Shown piece after piece: positions 1 to 9,458 of a stretch of 64,000 nt of DNA. Every line of letters starts with the position of its first letter. Position 1 is the first letter of the stretch. The stretch is taken from contig NZ_SWFP01000010.1 in NCBI RefSeq assembly GCF_005869225.1, forward strand, positions 62,001-126,000, in the 5' to 3' direction. The notes under the pieces are model-generated. The model was given only the letters and a program-made list of their open reading frames with translations. It had not been told where the DNA came from and searched no databases. The position numbers and the translations under genes were made by a program. The DNA is from Dyadobacter bucti. GTDB lineage: Bacteria; Bacteroidota; Bacteroidia; Cytophagales; Spirosomataceae.

Positions 1-185
1 TAGCCAAGACGGCATTAAAGGGTCTGCCCGCTCCTCTTAACTTTCTGGCCCCGCTGATTGCCGAAAAGGTGATTATGAAACACGGGGTGGACGGCGGTAG
101 GGAGCTTCTGCTCGTAGGCTTACGCTGGTTGAAAAGAGTAACTGACGAAAAACCCGAGGAAGAACTTGCGGTAGGTACTGCCTGA
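1..185 (+). CDS. C-terminal end of an unrecognised protein (cut by window edge)
   Basis: An open frame runs from base 3 to a TGA at 183-185 and gives about 60 residues. It begins outside the window. The visible part has a hydrophobic stretch (PAPLNFLAPLIAEKVIM), then a basic segment (GLRWLKRV) and an acidic end (DEKPEEELAVGTA). A hairpin with a T-run follows 30 bases after the stop, which supports a real gene end. I recognise no family and assign no function. Confidence 0.55.
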   Translation, partial: AKTALKGLPAPLNFLAPLIAEKVIMKHGVDGGRELLLVGLRWLKRVTDEKPEEELAVGTA

Positions 186-214
186 AAGTGAAGCTTCTAT
201 CATCAAATAACCGG

Positions 215-243
215 CCCCTTGCATTCGCAGGGGGTTTTCTTTT
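215..243 (+). terminator. Intrinsic terminator after the partial gene
   Basis: A short GC-rich stem (CCCCTTGC pairing with GCAGGGG, one bulged T, ATTC loop) is followed by GTTTTCTTTT. It lies 30 bases after the stop of the upstream gene. Confidence 0.6.
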
Positions 244-846
244 GCATTTGACAATAAATTCAGACGTTGTAAATGGTGTAGTACGCATTGTTGAGGTACT
301 TTTTGTGCCGAGGCAAGAAATTTGTTTCTTGATAAAAATGATCTTTTAATTCGACCGGAAATTGTACGATTACGGGTTTTCGATTTGAGGCTGTCTATCA
401 GATTTTGGATGTAGTATTACTTTTTGCCGCGACATATTCATTCGTTTTTTTTGCCTGTTATTTTTCGAGGCTTTAACTTAACAGTTTAGTAGCCTGACGT
501 TTATAATAGAGAGGTCAGCGAGTAAGAATAGATCACCGGTAGGGTATCGAGGACCGTTTTTCCAAAGGAAAGCAGCGTATTCGGGATGAGGGAATCTAAA
601 CGAAAAATGTGTATTAAATCTACATTCTGAATAATTATACTCAGTCTGTGGAAAATACTACGCAATCTTGGACCGTATCAGTTTTTTTTACTGCTTGTAA
701 GATAAAGAATCGTAAATTTAAAGGATGTAAAAAGACACACCTGGGAGTCGGCAGGGGGCAAAAGGCTTGATTGCAGAACGTATACAATCCTTTTTGGAGC
801 CCGGGGAGCAGTTAAAGAGAGTTTTAATTTTATTTTTAGTTGCAAG
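244..846. other. About 600 bp without a gene, upstream of rpoN
   Basis: I find no credible gene here on either strand. It is AT-rich and has a small perfect hairpin at 314-331 (CAAGAAA, TTTG loop, TTTCTTG). The last part must hold the rpoN promoter. A loose match (TTG, then TAAATTTA at 713-720) is too weak to call. No RNA family is recognisable. Confidence 0.4.
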
Positions 847-2289
847 ATGCAAAGACAGACGCAGACGCAAAGACAGACCCTGAAATATTCTCCGTTGCAA
901 ATTCAGATGCTGAATTTACTGCATTTGACAACTATGGAGCTGGAACAACGAATCAAAGAAGAGTTAGAAGAAAACCCTATTTTAGAAGAAGGGAAAGAAG
1001 AGAGTACTTCCGAAGAGGCGCCCGAGGAAATCGGTGACCCCGATGCTGCGTTGCCGGGTGAAGACAATTCGGTACAGGATTATTACGATTGGGATGAGTT
1101 CAGAGACGATGATATCCCCGATTATAAAACCTATGCAAATAACCAGTCAGCCGACAACGAGCTATATACACGTCCGATGGTTGAGACAATGTCCTTCCGG
1201 GATGATCTGAAGCAGCAGGTGCATTTTTTAAGGCTGGATGAAAGGCAGCAGCTCATTGCCGATTTTATTCTTGATTCACTGGATGAAGACGGCTTCTTGA
1301 GAAGAGAGAGTGATGTGATCGCGGATGATATTTCGTTTGCGAACAGCATGTTCATTGATACTGATGAAGTGAATGCCATGCTTAAGGTGATCCAGCAGCT
1401 GGAACCGGCCGGTATAGCCGCGAATGATCTCCGCGAATGTCTGCTGATCCAGCTGCAAAGGATGGAAAACAGGGATGAAACCTGGCGGTGGGCGTGCAAG
1501 ATAGTTACCGATGCATTCGATGAACTGGGTTCCAGGAACTATGATAAAATCATGCGGATCAGCGGCCTTGACGAAGAATCTCTGAAAAAGGCCATTCAGC
1601 TCATTACTACGCTTAATCCGAAACCGGCTTCTGGGTTGCGGAACGATTCGATCATTAACGAGAGCATCAAGCCTGATTTTATGCTCAGGTATACCGAGGA
1701 TGGTGAAATAGAAGTCCAGCTGACATGGGGCAACAGCCCGGCGCTTAAGTTGAACAAGCTGTTCACGCAAATGGCGGAACAGAAAAACGATAAGGCGACG
1801 AATCAGTTTCTGAAAAGCAAAATGAATTCTGCGAAATGGTTCATAGATGCGATCAAGCAGCGCGAAAACACGATGTTGAGCACGCTGAGGGCAATTGTAA
1901 AGCTTCAGTACGATTATTTCCAGACTGGGGATATTAAAAAACTCCGGCCTATGATCCTGAAAGATGTTGCCGAGATCATTAATATGGATATTTCCACGGT
2001 TTCACGGGTCACTACGAACAAGTATGTACAGACTCCGTTCGGAATTGTTCTTTTAAAAGACCTGTTTACGGAAGGCGTTACCAATGAAGACGGAACGGAA
2101 GTTTCCAATCGCGAAATTCAGGAGGCAATACGGGAAATTGTAGCGGTAGAAGATAAGAGACACCCGTACAACGACCAGCAGATCACGGATATGCTCTCTG
2201 AAAAAGGGTATTCGGTAGCGCGCAGGACGGTGGCGAAGTACCGTGAACAATTGAATATCCCTACCGCAAGATTAAGAGTGACCATTTAA
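847..2289 (+). CDS. rpoN: RNA polymerase sigma-54 factor
   Basis: This is the alternative sigma factor that directs RNA polymerase to -24/-12 promoters, where it needs an ATP-driven activator to open DNA. The 480 residues show the family layout. A glutamine-rich region I (SPLQIQMLNLLHLTTMELEQ) is followed by an acidic linker (about residues 40-80), then the core-binding and HTH regions, and the RpoN box ARRTVAKYRE at about 458-467 near the C-terminus. The length is normal for the family. The ATG is chosen because region I begins directly after it; the first 12 residues (QRQTQTQRQT) come from a short internal repeat. The gene leads a same-strand trio with an NtrC-type activator 51 bp downstream and a sensor kinase after that. 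Confidence 0.97.
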   Translation: MQRQTQTQRQTLKYSPLQIQMLNLLHLTTMELEQRIKEELEENPILEEGKEESTSEEAPEEIGDPDAALPGEDNSVQDYYDWDEFRDDDIPDYKTYANNQSADNELYTRPMVETMSFRDDLKQQVHFLRLDERQQLIADFILDSLDEDGFLRRESDVIADDISFANSMFIDTDEVNAMLKVIQQLEPAGIAANDLRECLLIQLQRMENRDETWRWACKIVTDAFDELGSRNYDKIMRISGLDEESLKKAIQLITTLNPKPASGLRNDSIINESIKPDFMLRYTEDGEIEVQLTWGNSPALKLNKLFTQMAEQKNDKATNQFLKSKMNSAKWFIDAIKQRENTMLSTLRAIVKLQYDYFQTGDIKKLRPMILKDVAEIINMDISTVSRVTTNKYVQTPFGIVLLKDLFTEGVTNEDGTEVSNREIQEAIREIVAVEDKRHPYNDQQITDMLSEKGYSVARRTVAKYREQLNIPTARLRVTI

Positions 2290-2340
2290 GGTTTAATTAA
2301 AATCACAAGCACAAACTAAGACAAAGCCCCATAATCTGGC

Positions 2341-3792
2341 ATGAAAAAAATTGTTGTTGTTGATGACGAGGCAGACATTTGCTTCCTGTTGAAGAGGTTT
2401 TTATCAAAAAATGATTTTATAGTAGAAACGGCGCAAAATGGCAAGGATGGCCTGGCATTGATCGATTCAATATCACCGGATCTTGTCATGACCGACTTCC
2501 GTCTGGGTGACATTACGGGCACTGAGCTGTTGACAGCTATTAAATCCAAGAGACCAAATCTGCCGGTGTTGATCATTACAGGCTATTCTGATATCAAGGT
2601 AGCCGTAAATGTGATGAAGTTGGGTGCTTACGATTATATCACCAAGCCACTTTTTCCGGACGAAATATTGGTGACGGTTAAAAAGGCGATCGCCGATGCC
2701 GAATCTTCCCAAAATGAAGAACTTGAATACGCATCTCCGGAAACGGGTGCCGTAGAAACAGCCAAGCCAGTCAGGAAAATGCACGCGCGTACCAAAGCAG
2801 GGTATGTGACAGGGCAAAGCGAAACCTCAGAAAACCTGTTCAGACAGGTGGACCTGGTGGCGCCGACCAATTTCAGCGTGATTATTTATGGCGAAAGCGG
2901 CTCGGGAAAAGAAGCAATTGCCCAGGAAATCCATAACAGGTCCAGGCGGAAAGATATGCCTTTTGTAGCTATGGATTGTGGTGCAATATCCAAAGAACTG
3001 GCTGGTAGTGAGCTTTTTGGTCATGAAAAAGGTTCGTTTACGGGAGCGCTGCAAACCAAAATCGGCCATTTTGAAATGGCCAACGGTGGTACCCTGTTCC
3101 TGGATGAAGTATCCAATTTATCCTACGAAATACAGGTGGCATTGCTGCGTGTAGTGCAGGAACGTAAAATGCGCCGGATCGGAGGTTCAAAGGAAATTGA
3201 TCTGGATGTGAGGATTCTGGTCGCGAGTAACGAACGGCTGCTGGATTCAGCAAAAAATGGCAAATTCAGGGAGGATCTTTATTACCGCTTCAATGAATTT
3301 ACGATAGAAGTTCCTGCCCTGCGAAACAGAAAAGACGATCTGATGGTGTTTGCGACCACCTTCCTGGAATCTACGAATGTTGAACTTAATAAAAATGTGA
3401 CAGGATTTTCGGAGGAAGTTAAAAACGATTTCCTCAGCTATTCATGGCCCGGTAACCTGCGTGAACTTAAAAATGTGATCAAGCGGGCGACTCTGCTGTC
3501 TGACGGCGAGCTGATCGAAGAAAAATCGTTGCCTTTTGAAATTGTCAATTATAAAAAACTGAAAGATCTGGACGAGGAGCCTGTTTCGCAACTTTCAGGC
3601 GTAGTAAGCATAGCCGACACTACCGATGTCGAAGACTCTAAACCGAGCCTGAAGACGGTGGCTAATGAGGCGGAGTATGATATGATCATGCAGGTATTGA
3701 GGGATGTCAATTTTAACAAAAGCAAAGCCGCAAGATTGCTTAATATCGACAGAAAAACCCTTTACAATAAAATGAAGCAATTTGATATATAG
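2341..3792 (+). CDS. Sigma-54-dependent NtrC-type response regulator
   Basis: This 483-residue enhancer-binding activator has three parts. A receiver domain covers residues 1-120 (DDE at 8-10, phospho-acceptor D52, lysine in YITKP). The AAA+ ATPase spans about 160-385, with Walker A GESGSGKE at 184-191, the sigma-54 contact loop GSFTGA at 231-236 and Walker B GGTLFLDEV. A Fis-type HTH (KSKAARLLNIDRKTLYNKM) closes the protein. The loop is usually GAFTGA; the serine at its second position is a mild variant. It would use ATP to remodel the sigma-54 holoenzyme made by the gene just upstream. It lies 51 bp after rpoN and 42 bp before the kinase, which fits one transcript. Its target promoters cannot be told from the window. 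Confidence 0.95.
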   Translation: MKKIVVVDDEADICFLLKRFLSKNDFIVETAQNGKDGLALIDSISPDLVMTDFRLGDITGTELLTAIKSKRPNLPVLIITGYSDIKVAVNVMKLGAYDYITKPLFPDEILVTVKKAIADAESSQNEELEYASPETGAVETAKPVRKMHARTKAGYVTGQSETSENLFRQVDLVAPTNFSVIIYGESGSGKEAIAQEIHNRSRRKDMPFVAMDCGAISKELAGSELFGHEKGSFTGALQTKIGHFEMANGGTLFLDEVSNLSYEIQVALLRVVQERKMRRIGGSKEIDLDVRILVASNERLLDSAKNGKFREDLYYRFNEFTIEVPALRNRKDDLMVFATTFLESTNVELNKNVTGFSEEVKNDFLSYSWPGNLRELKNVIKRATLLSDGELIEEKSLPFEIVNYKKLKDLDEEPVSQLSGVVSIADTTDVEDSKPSLKTVANEAEYDMIMQVLRDVNFNKSKAARLLNIDRKTLYNKMKQFDI

Positions 3793-3834
3793 CAAGAAAA
3801 GGTTGAGGGTAATGCGCTCATTTTAAATATTGTA

Positions 3835-5265
3835 ATGAATACTAGAATCATTAAAGTACTGCTTGTCGACGATGACGAGGACGATTATTTCCTGACCAGA
3901 GAGTATTTCCAGGACCTGGTAAACTGGAAATTCGAAATTGTCTGGTGCTCAACTTTTAAGGACGCCGAGCAGCATATCAGTTCCAATAAATATGATCTGT
4001 ACCTGTTTGATTATCTGTTGGGGGAAAAAACGGGGATCGACCTGATCGAACTTGCCTGCCAGTTTGAATGCGAGGAACCTATCATACTGCTTACCGGCAA
4101 AGGAGACACAAAGATAGCTGTGGAAGCTCTGCGGCTCGGTGCGGCTGATTATCTGATCAAAAGCGAGCTGGATGCTGAAAAACTGGAGAGAAGTATCCGC
4201 TATGCCCTGGAAAGGACCTCGGTACTGAAAGCGCTGAAACATAGCGAGCGCAGATACCGGCGAGTTTTTGAAGAATCAAAAGATTTTCTCTTTATATGCG
4301 ATCTGGAAGGCAATGTAATAGATTTCAACGCATCTGCCAGTGTGCTCACAGGCTATCAAGAAGAGACACTGAAACTGATGAACATTCGTGAAATGATTGA
4401 AGATCCTCAGTTTGATATGCTATGGAAAAACATCAGTAACCAGACCATCCATGATTATGAAGTACGTTTGCTGACCAGGGACGGGGACAAAAAATACTGT
4501 CTTTTTTCTGCTTCTGTGGAGACCGACGATGATCATCCGTATATTCAGGGCAGGTTTCATGATATGACCGCCAGAAGGCAGTCGGAAAGAGAAAGGCTGT
4601 TTTCTGAGAAAATGGCGGTAACCGACCGGCTGGTGCGCATGTTGGCGCATGAAGTAAGGAATCCGCTTACCAACGTTAATCTCTCCGCGGAACAGTTGGA
4701 AATGGAGCTGGTCGATGAGGACCAGAAATTCTACACCCAGATCATCAAAAGAAACTGCGGACGGATCAATGACCTGATCTCGCAGCTTCTGCAGCCTTCC
4801 AGCTCTGCAGACATTGAACTGGTGAACAGTTCGGTACATGCTGTTCTGGATCACGCCATCAGTTCTGCGCTCGACCGTGTGCAGCTGAAAAGGATCCAGA
4901 TCGAAAACCTGTATGCAGAAGAGCATCTGGCATTGCCACTTGATCCCGTGTCCCTCGAAATGGCTTTTCTTAACCTTATTACCAATGCTATCGAAGCGAT
5001 GGAAGAGGACAAGGGAATCCTGCGGATTACCACGAAGAGTCAGGGAGATGCTATCCAGGTGATTTTTACGGATAATGGGTCGGGCATAAATGAGGAACAT
5101 ATGGAGAAAATCTTCGAGCCTTATTTTACAAATAAAAACAATGGAATGGGTATTGGTCTGGCCACCACAATGAGTATTATTCATGCTCACCACGGACGAA
5201 TCGATGTACAGTCGAAAATGGGTGCCGGAACCACATTTACATTGACTTTTCCTACTGTTTCATAA
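3835..5265 (+). CDS. Soluble sensor histidine kinase with N-terminal receiver and PAS domain
   Basis: The 476 residues read as receiver, PAS, HisKA, HATPase. The receiver (about 1-125) has DDDEDD, an aspartate in LFDYLLG and a lysine in YLIKSE. The PAS domain spans about 135-250. The phospho-accepting histidine is H272 in LAHEVRNPLTN. The ATPase has NLITNAIEAM (N box), DNGSGI and GMGIGLAT. There is no signal peptide or membrane segment, so it should sense or relay a signal in the cytoplasm. The receiver in front of the kinase suggests it takes phosphate from another kinase or is tuned by it. Its place 42 bp after the sigma-54 activator makes that regulator the likely partner, by inference from gene order only. 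Confidence 0.93.
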   Translation: MNTRIIKVLLVDDDEDDYFLTREYFQDLVNWKFEIVWCSTFKDAEQHISSNKYDLYLFDYLLGEKTGIDLIELACQFECEEPIILLTGKGDTKIAVEALRLGAADYLIKSELDAEKLERSIRYALERTSVLKALKHSERRYRRVFEESKDFLFICDLEGNVIDFNASASVLTGYQEETLKLMNIREMIEDPQFDMLWKNISNQTIHDYEVRLLTRDGDKKYCLFSASVETDDDHPYIQGRFHDMTARRQSERERLFSEKMAVTDRLVRMLAHEVRNPLTNVNLSAEQLEMELVDEDQKFYTQIIKRNCGRINDLISQLLQPSSSADIELVNSSVHAVLDHAISSALDRVQLKRIQIENLYAEEHLALPLDPVSLEMAFLNLITNAIEAMEEDKGILRITTKSQGDAIQVIFTDNGSGINEEHMEKIFEPYFTNKNNGMGIGLATTMSIIHAHHGRIDVQSKMGAGTTFTLTFPTVS

Positions 5266-5353
5266 TAATCGGCGAAACTCAGGGATTCCCGGGGTTTCAT
5301 GCAACGATCATTCCTACCTTCGCGTAATTCAAGAAAAAGTCGCTTGGTATGTT

Positions 5354-6208
5354 ATGAAATCACTTTCTACGATACTATTGATGGCCATTACGGCCTTCAC
5401 TTCCTTTTCTCAGGATACCGATTATTACCGCAAGATTTATTCACGGCCTATCGGCACCAAACCGCATACAGCCGAATCGCTCTTAAAAACTATGGGTGAT
5501 GTGCGTATCTCGAACCGCTGGTATGCAGGCGCAGATGGTTTCTTGAGGAACGATAAAAGCACACTCTCCAATGATTTCGACGGACTGATCGGCACCCAGT
5601 CGCCGACGATTTCCGCGTGGAGTGCGGTGGTGGGCTGGGTATCACAAGAGCAATGGACCTTGGAAGCGGAATATGCGCGCTCAGCAATTCACAACGTATT
5701 GCTGATCAATGGTGATAATCCGATGCGGTACAATCTTGAAAATGATAAGAACAGCCTGATGCTCAGAGGTAAAAGGCGATTGCTATTTGGGAAATCGAAA
5801 GTACGGCGTTCTGCTTTCTGGGTAGGCGCGGGGATTGGATTTGTACCGAATTCGGGAAACACAAAGGATTATATGGAGTTCTATGGTTACCGGGAGAAGG
5901 GGCGAAGGCAGGGCGTAGATACCCTGGCCCTTACCAGCGAAACCAGAACGAACTCGTCCTGGACAGGGCTTGCGGAAGTATCTGCCGAGTATGTTGTCAA
6001 AGTAGGGAGGGTTGTTGATATGAGTTTTTTTGCCCGGAAACAATGGGGTATGGGAACCTCCGTTACAACCGACCTGGCCTATTTTGTGAATGGAACCGAA
6101 ATCGAGAATGCTCAAATCAAGGGAGATGGTACGGGCTGGAATTTCGGTGTGTCATTGCGGTATGTTTTCCATTTGGGCTACGATTTTTCTTCGATCAGGA
6201 TTAAGTAG
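5354..6208 (+). CDS. Predicted outer-membrane beta-barrel protein of unknown function
   Basis: The 284 residues start with a signal peptide (MKSLSTILLMAITAFTSFS, cleavage near QDTD). After it come alternating hydrophobic and polar strands rich in Tyr, Trp, Arg and Gly. The last strands (GWNFGVSLRYVFHLGYDF) look like those of an outer-membrane barrel. I do not recognise a named family. It follows the sensor kinase on the same strand after 88 bp, so it might be a target or passenger of that cassette, but nothing shows this directly. A GC-rich hairpin lies just after its stop codon. Confidence 0.75.
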   Translation: MKSLSTILLMAITAFTSFSQDTDYYRKIYSRPIGTKPHTAESLLKTMGDVRISNRWYAGADGFLRNDKSTLSNDFDGLIGTQSPTISAWSAVVGWVSQEQWTLEAEYARSAIHNVLLINGDNPMRYNLENDKNSLMLRGKRRLLFGKSKVRRSAFWVGAGIGFVPNSGNTKDYMEFYGYREKGRRQGVDTLALTSETRTNSSWTGLAEVSAEYVVKVGRVVDMSFFARKQWGMGTSVTTDLAYFVNGTEIENAQIKGDGTGWNFGVSLRYVFHLGYDFSSIRIK

Positions 6209-6220
6209 GGTGTCGCTCGG

Positions 6221-6245
6221 AGTTCGGCCGCCGGGCGGCCGAACT
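6221..6245. terminator. GC-rich hairpin between convergent genes
   Basis: A perfect stem (AGTTCGGCCG with CGGCCGAACT, loop CCGGG) sits 12 bp after the barrel gene and about 100 bp before the end of the RND pump gene. It has no clear T-run on either strand, so it may be a weak bidirectional terminator or a 3'-end stabiliser. Confidence 0.45.
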
Positions 6246-6343
6246 GTGACGGTGTTTTGCTTGACTGTTCAGCTAAGGTCTTGTTTGTAATTTATTGAAA
6301 ATTAAATACTAAATGTCATCATGGGCGCTGCAGTCGAAGTCCG

Positions 6344-9300
6344 CTAAGCAATCCTCGCACCCCTGCTCTTTCTGTTAAAGAAACCATAAATAATCGGGAA
6401 GACGAGCAGAGTAAGGACCGTGGCTGTGATCAGCCCGCCTATTACTACAATGGCCAGGGGTTTCTGGGTTTCCGATCCGATCCCGGTAGAGGTAGCTGCC
6501 GGCAGCAATCCGATCGCCGCCATCAGGGCAGTCATGATCACCGGTCTGATCCTGGATTTTACACCTTCTCTTATCGCGTCGTCCAGGGACATCCGTGCCG
6601 TGAGGTTTTTGTTGAATACAGAGATCAATATCACCCCATTTTGCACGCAAAGCCCGAAAAGTGCGATAAATCCAACCCCTGCTGAAATCCCGAAATTCAT
6701 ATTTGTAACATGCAAGGCAAGTATTCCGCCGATCAGCGCAAACGGGACGTTGATCAACACCAGTCCCGCATCTTTTGCATTGCTGAACATGATGAAAAGC
6801 AAGATGAAAATACCGATGAGGCTGATAGGCACCACTTGTCCGAGCCTGGCAGTGGCGCGCACCTGGTTTTCAAACTCTCCCGACCAGTTCACTGAATAGC
6901 CCTTTGGCAGCGTTTGCAGCAATGGCTTCACACGGCTTTGCGCATCGGCAATGGTACTTCCGAGGTCACGTTCACGCACAGAGAATTTTACCCCGATAAA
7001 CCGCTTGTTATTGTCCCGGTATACAAAGGCGGGGCCGGTGACCGTACGTATGGAGGAGATTTCTTTCAGAGGAATTTTACCGCCTGTCAGTGTTGGTACC
7101 ATCAGCTGCTGAATGTCGTCCACGTTCCGGCGGTACTGCTGCTCGTAACGCAGCCGGATATCAAACTTCCGCTCACCTTCGTACAAAATAGAAGCTGTTT
7201 TTCCGCCGATCGCCATTTCAATAACTGCTTGAACATCAGCAGTACTTACGCCATACTGCGCCATTTTATGATCATGCAGGATCACGCTGATCTCGGGCTG
7301 GCCGATGTTTCTGAGGATACCTACGTCTTTGATTCCCGGTACATCTTTGATCGCTTCCAACACTTCATTGGCCTTGTTATTAAGCGTTTCGAGGTCGTCT
7401 CCATAGATCTTGACCGCGTTGCTGGCGTTCATCCCGGCTACCGCTTCGGCCACGTTGTCGATAATGGGCTGGGAATAATTATAGTTGATCCCCTGAAACT
7501 CCTTCAGTTTTTTATCCATCTGTTCGATCAGTTCATCCTGGGTGATTTTTCTGGTCCATTCTTCTTTGGGTTTTAAATTCACCTGCATCTGGACGTAATA
7601 AAAACCTGAGGGATCGGTACCATCGTTGGAGCGGCCGGTCTGCGATAAGACGCCGTTTACTTCCGGGAATTCATTGAGCTTCGCGCGGAGTGTTTTTACC
7701 ATTTTGATCGTTTCGTTCAGTGAGCTGCTCATCGGCATTTTTGCCTCCACCCATAAGGCACCTTCGTTTAATGTCGGCAGGAACTCAGTACCCAGGAATT
7801 TGGCCGAAAAAAGGCTGGTACCCAAAAAAGCAATAGCAAATACCACACTGAGCTTTTTGCGTGCATAACACCATTCAAAACCTTTGGAAACGACGTTGTC
7901 GAAGAAACGTACGACGGGATTGCTTTTTTCACGGACATTTTTATTCAGTAAAAAAGAACAAAGCACCGGCACGAGCGTGAGGGTGTAAAGCAATGCACCA
8001 AGGAGTGCAAAACCCAGGGTATAAGCCAGGGGGGTAAACATTTTACCTTCCACTTTCTGAAAACTGAAAATGGGGATCAGTGCCGTGATGATGATCAGCT
8101 TCGAGAAGAAAATGGCCTTACCAAGTTCTCCGCCCGTTCTTTTGATCAAGCCGAGTTTGGAAAGTTTGTTGTACCGCTCCATACCGTTGCGGTGGGCGAG
8201 ATGGTCGAGGGTTACAAAAATCCCTTCGACCATTACCACGGCACCATCTATGATGATCCCGAAGTCAATCGCCCCCATCGACAGCAGGTTGGCCGACATT
8301 CCTTTCAGTTTGAGGCACATGAATGCAAAGAGCAGTGCCAGCGGGATGATGATGGACACGATCACTGTGGTACGCCAGTCGGCCATGAAAAGAAATACGA
8401 TCACTGTCACCAGCACAATTCCTTCCACGAGGTTGTGTTTCACAGTATGGGCGCAGAATTCGATGAGATTATCCCGGTCGTAAAAAGTGACCATTTTGAC
8501 ATCGGGAGGCAGGATTTTTGTGTTAAGCTCCTCAATTTTATCCTTGATTCTTGCCAGTACCTCACTCGGATTTTCACCTTTCCGCTGCACCACAATACCT
8601 TCCACCACATCATCATTGTCGTCCAGGCCGACCTGGCCCACACGCGGCATATCCGATTCCTTTACAGTGGCCACGTCCCTTACCAGCACCGGGTTGTCTT
8701 TTACGTATTCCACGATGATATTCTCGATGTCAGGGATGGAGTTGAGCAGGCCGATCCCCCGGACCACATAGGCCTGGCCGTTTTTCTCGATGACATCACC
8801 GCCTACGTTGATATTGCTCTTGGTTACCGCCTCGTATACTTCCAGCGGTGTGATATTGTATTTAACCAGTTTGGTAGGGTTGACCTGTACTTCATATATT
8901 TTTTCCCTTCCGCCAAATGCAACCACATCCGCCACGCCGGGGATACTGCGAAGTTGCCTGTCTATGACCCAGTTATGCAATGTGAGCAGTTCACGGCTGT
9001 CGCGGTCCTTGCTTTTTAATGTAAATCTGAATATCTCTCCGGTAGGGCCGTAGGGTGGCTGTACATCCGGTTCGACTCCTTCGGGAAGGGATATGTTCCG
9101 TAGCTGGTTGTTGACCTGCTGCCGGGCGAAAAAATCCTCGACGCCATCATCAAAAATGATCTTGATAATGCTCAATCCGAACATCGTCGTGCTGCGCACA
9201 TTCGATTTCTGCTGGACCGAATTCATCGCGACCTCTATGGGTACCGTCACAAACCGTTCTATTTCTTCTGCACTGCGTCCGTTCCACTGCGTCACGATGA

Positions 9301-9451
9301 TGATCTGCGTATTGGTGACATCGGGAAAAGCTTCCAGCGGCGTATCACGATAGCTCAGGACGCCAGCTATGATGAGAAGGCCGGTCATAAAGAATATGAA
9401 GAACCGGTTTTTCAAAGAAAAACCTACGATCCCCCGGATGAATTTGTTCAT
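6344..9451 (-). CDS. CusA/CzcA-family heavy-metal efflux RND pump
   Basis: This is the proton-driven inner-membrane pump of a tripartite system that exports metal cations such as copper, silver, zinc, cobalt or cadmium. The 1035 residues are the usual size. The N-terminus (one membrane helix, then PDVTNTQIIIVTQWNGRSAEEIERFVT) is typical of the heavy-metal RND branch. The proton-relay motif DFGIIIDGAVVMVE in the fourth membrane helix (about 395-408) separates it from drug pumps. Two large periplasmic loops and twelve membrane helices can be traced. It is the last gene of a minus-strand set with the adaptor and TolC-type channel, and a two-component system lies upstream. The metal cannot be read from the sequence. 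A palindromic element of about 230 bp separates it from the adaptor gene. Confidence 0.95.
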   Translation of the reverse strand: MNKFIRGIVGFSLKNRFFIFFMTGLLIIAGVLSYRDTPLEAFPDVTNTQIIIVTQWNGRSAEEIERFVTVPIEVAMNSVQQKSNVRSTTMFGLSIIKIIFDDGVEDFFARQQVNNQLRNISLPEGVEPDVQPPYGPTGEIFRFTLKSKDRDSRELLTLHNWVIDRQLRSIPGVADVVAFGGREKIYEVQVNPTKLVKYNITPLEVYEAVTKSNINVGGDVIEKNGQAYVVRGIGLLNSIPDIENIIVEYVKDNPVLVRDVATVKESDMPRVGQVGLDDNDDVVEGIVVQRKGENPSEVLARIKDKIEELNTKILPPDVKMVTFYDRDNLIEFCAHTVKHNLVEGIVLVTVIVFLFMADWRTTVIVSIIIPLALLFAFMCLKLKGMSANLLSMGAIDFGIIIDGAVVMVEGIFVTLDHLAHRNGMERYNKLSKLGLIKRTGGELGKAIFFSKLIIITALIPIFSFQKVEGKMFTPLAYTLGFALLGALLYTLTLVPVLCSFLLNKNVREKSNPVVRFFDNVVSKGFEWCYARKKLSVVFAIAFLGTSLFSAKFLGTEFLPTLNEGALWVEAKMPMSSSLNETIKMVKTLRAKLNEFPEVNGVLSQTGRSNDGTDPSGFYYVQMQVNLKPKEEWTRKITQDELIEQMDKKLKEFQGINYNYSQPIIDNVAEAVAGMNASNAVKIYGDDLETLNNKANEVLEAIKDVPGIKDVGILRNIGQPEISVILHDHKMAQYGVSTADVQAVIEMAIGGKTASILYEGERKFDIRLRYEQQYRRNVDDIQQLMVPTLTGGKIPLKEISSIRTVTGPAFVYRDNNKRFIGVKFSVRERDLGSTIADAQSRVKPLLQTLPKGYSVNWSGEFENQVRATARLGQVVPISLIGIFILLFIMFSNAKDAGLVLINVPFALIGGILALHVTNMNFGISAGVGFIALFGLCVQNGVILISVFNKNLTARMSLDDAIREGVKSRIRPVIMTALMAAIGLLPAATSTGIGSETQKPLAIVVIGGLITATVLTLLVFPIIYGFFNRKSRGARIA

Positions 9452-9458
9452 TTTCTGA

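Noticed and set aside
314..331. Small perfect hairpin upstream of rpoN
   Set aside because: It has no T-run, promoter or partner; too short to be called a functional element.
713..720. Promoter of rpoN at TAAATTTA
   Set aside because: The last base differs from TAnnTTTG and the spacing to TTG is about 15 bp, too short.
8192..9019. Long plus-strand frame opposite the RND pump gene
   Set aside because: It lies wholly antisense to a well-conserved gene and has composition expected of a mirrored frame (His/Asp rich). The same holds for 4420-5193 and 11345-12148.
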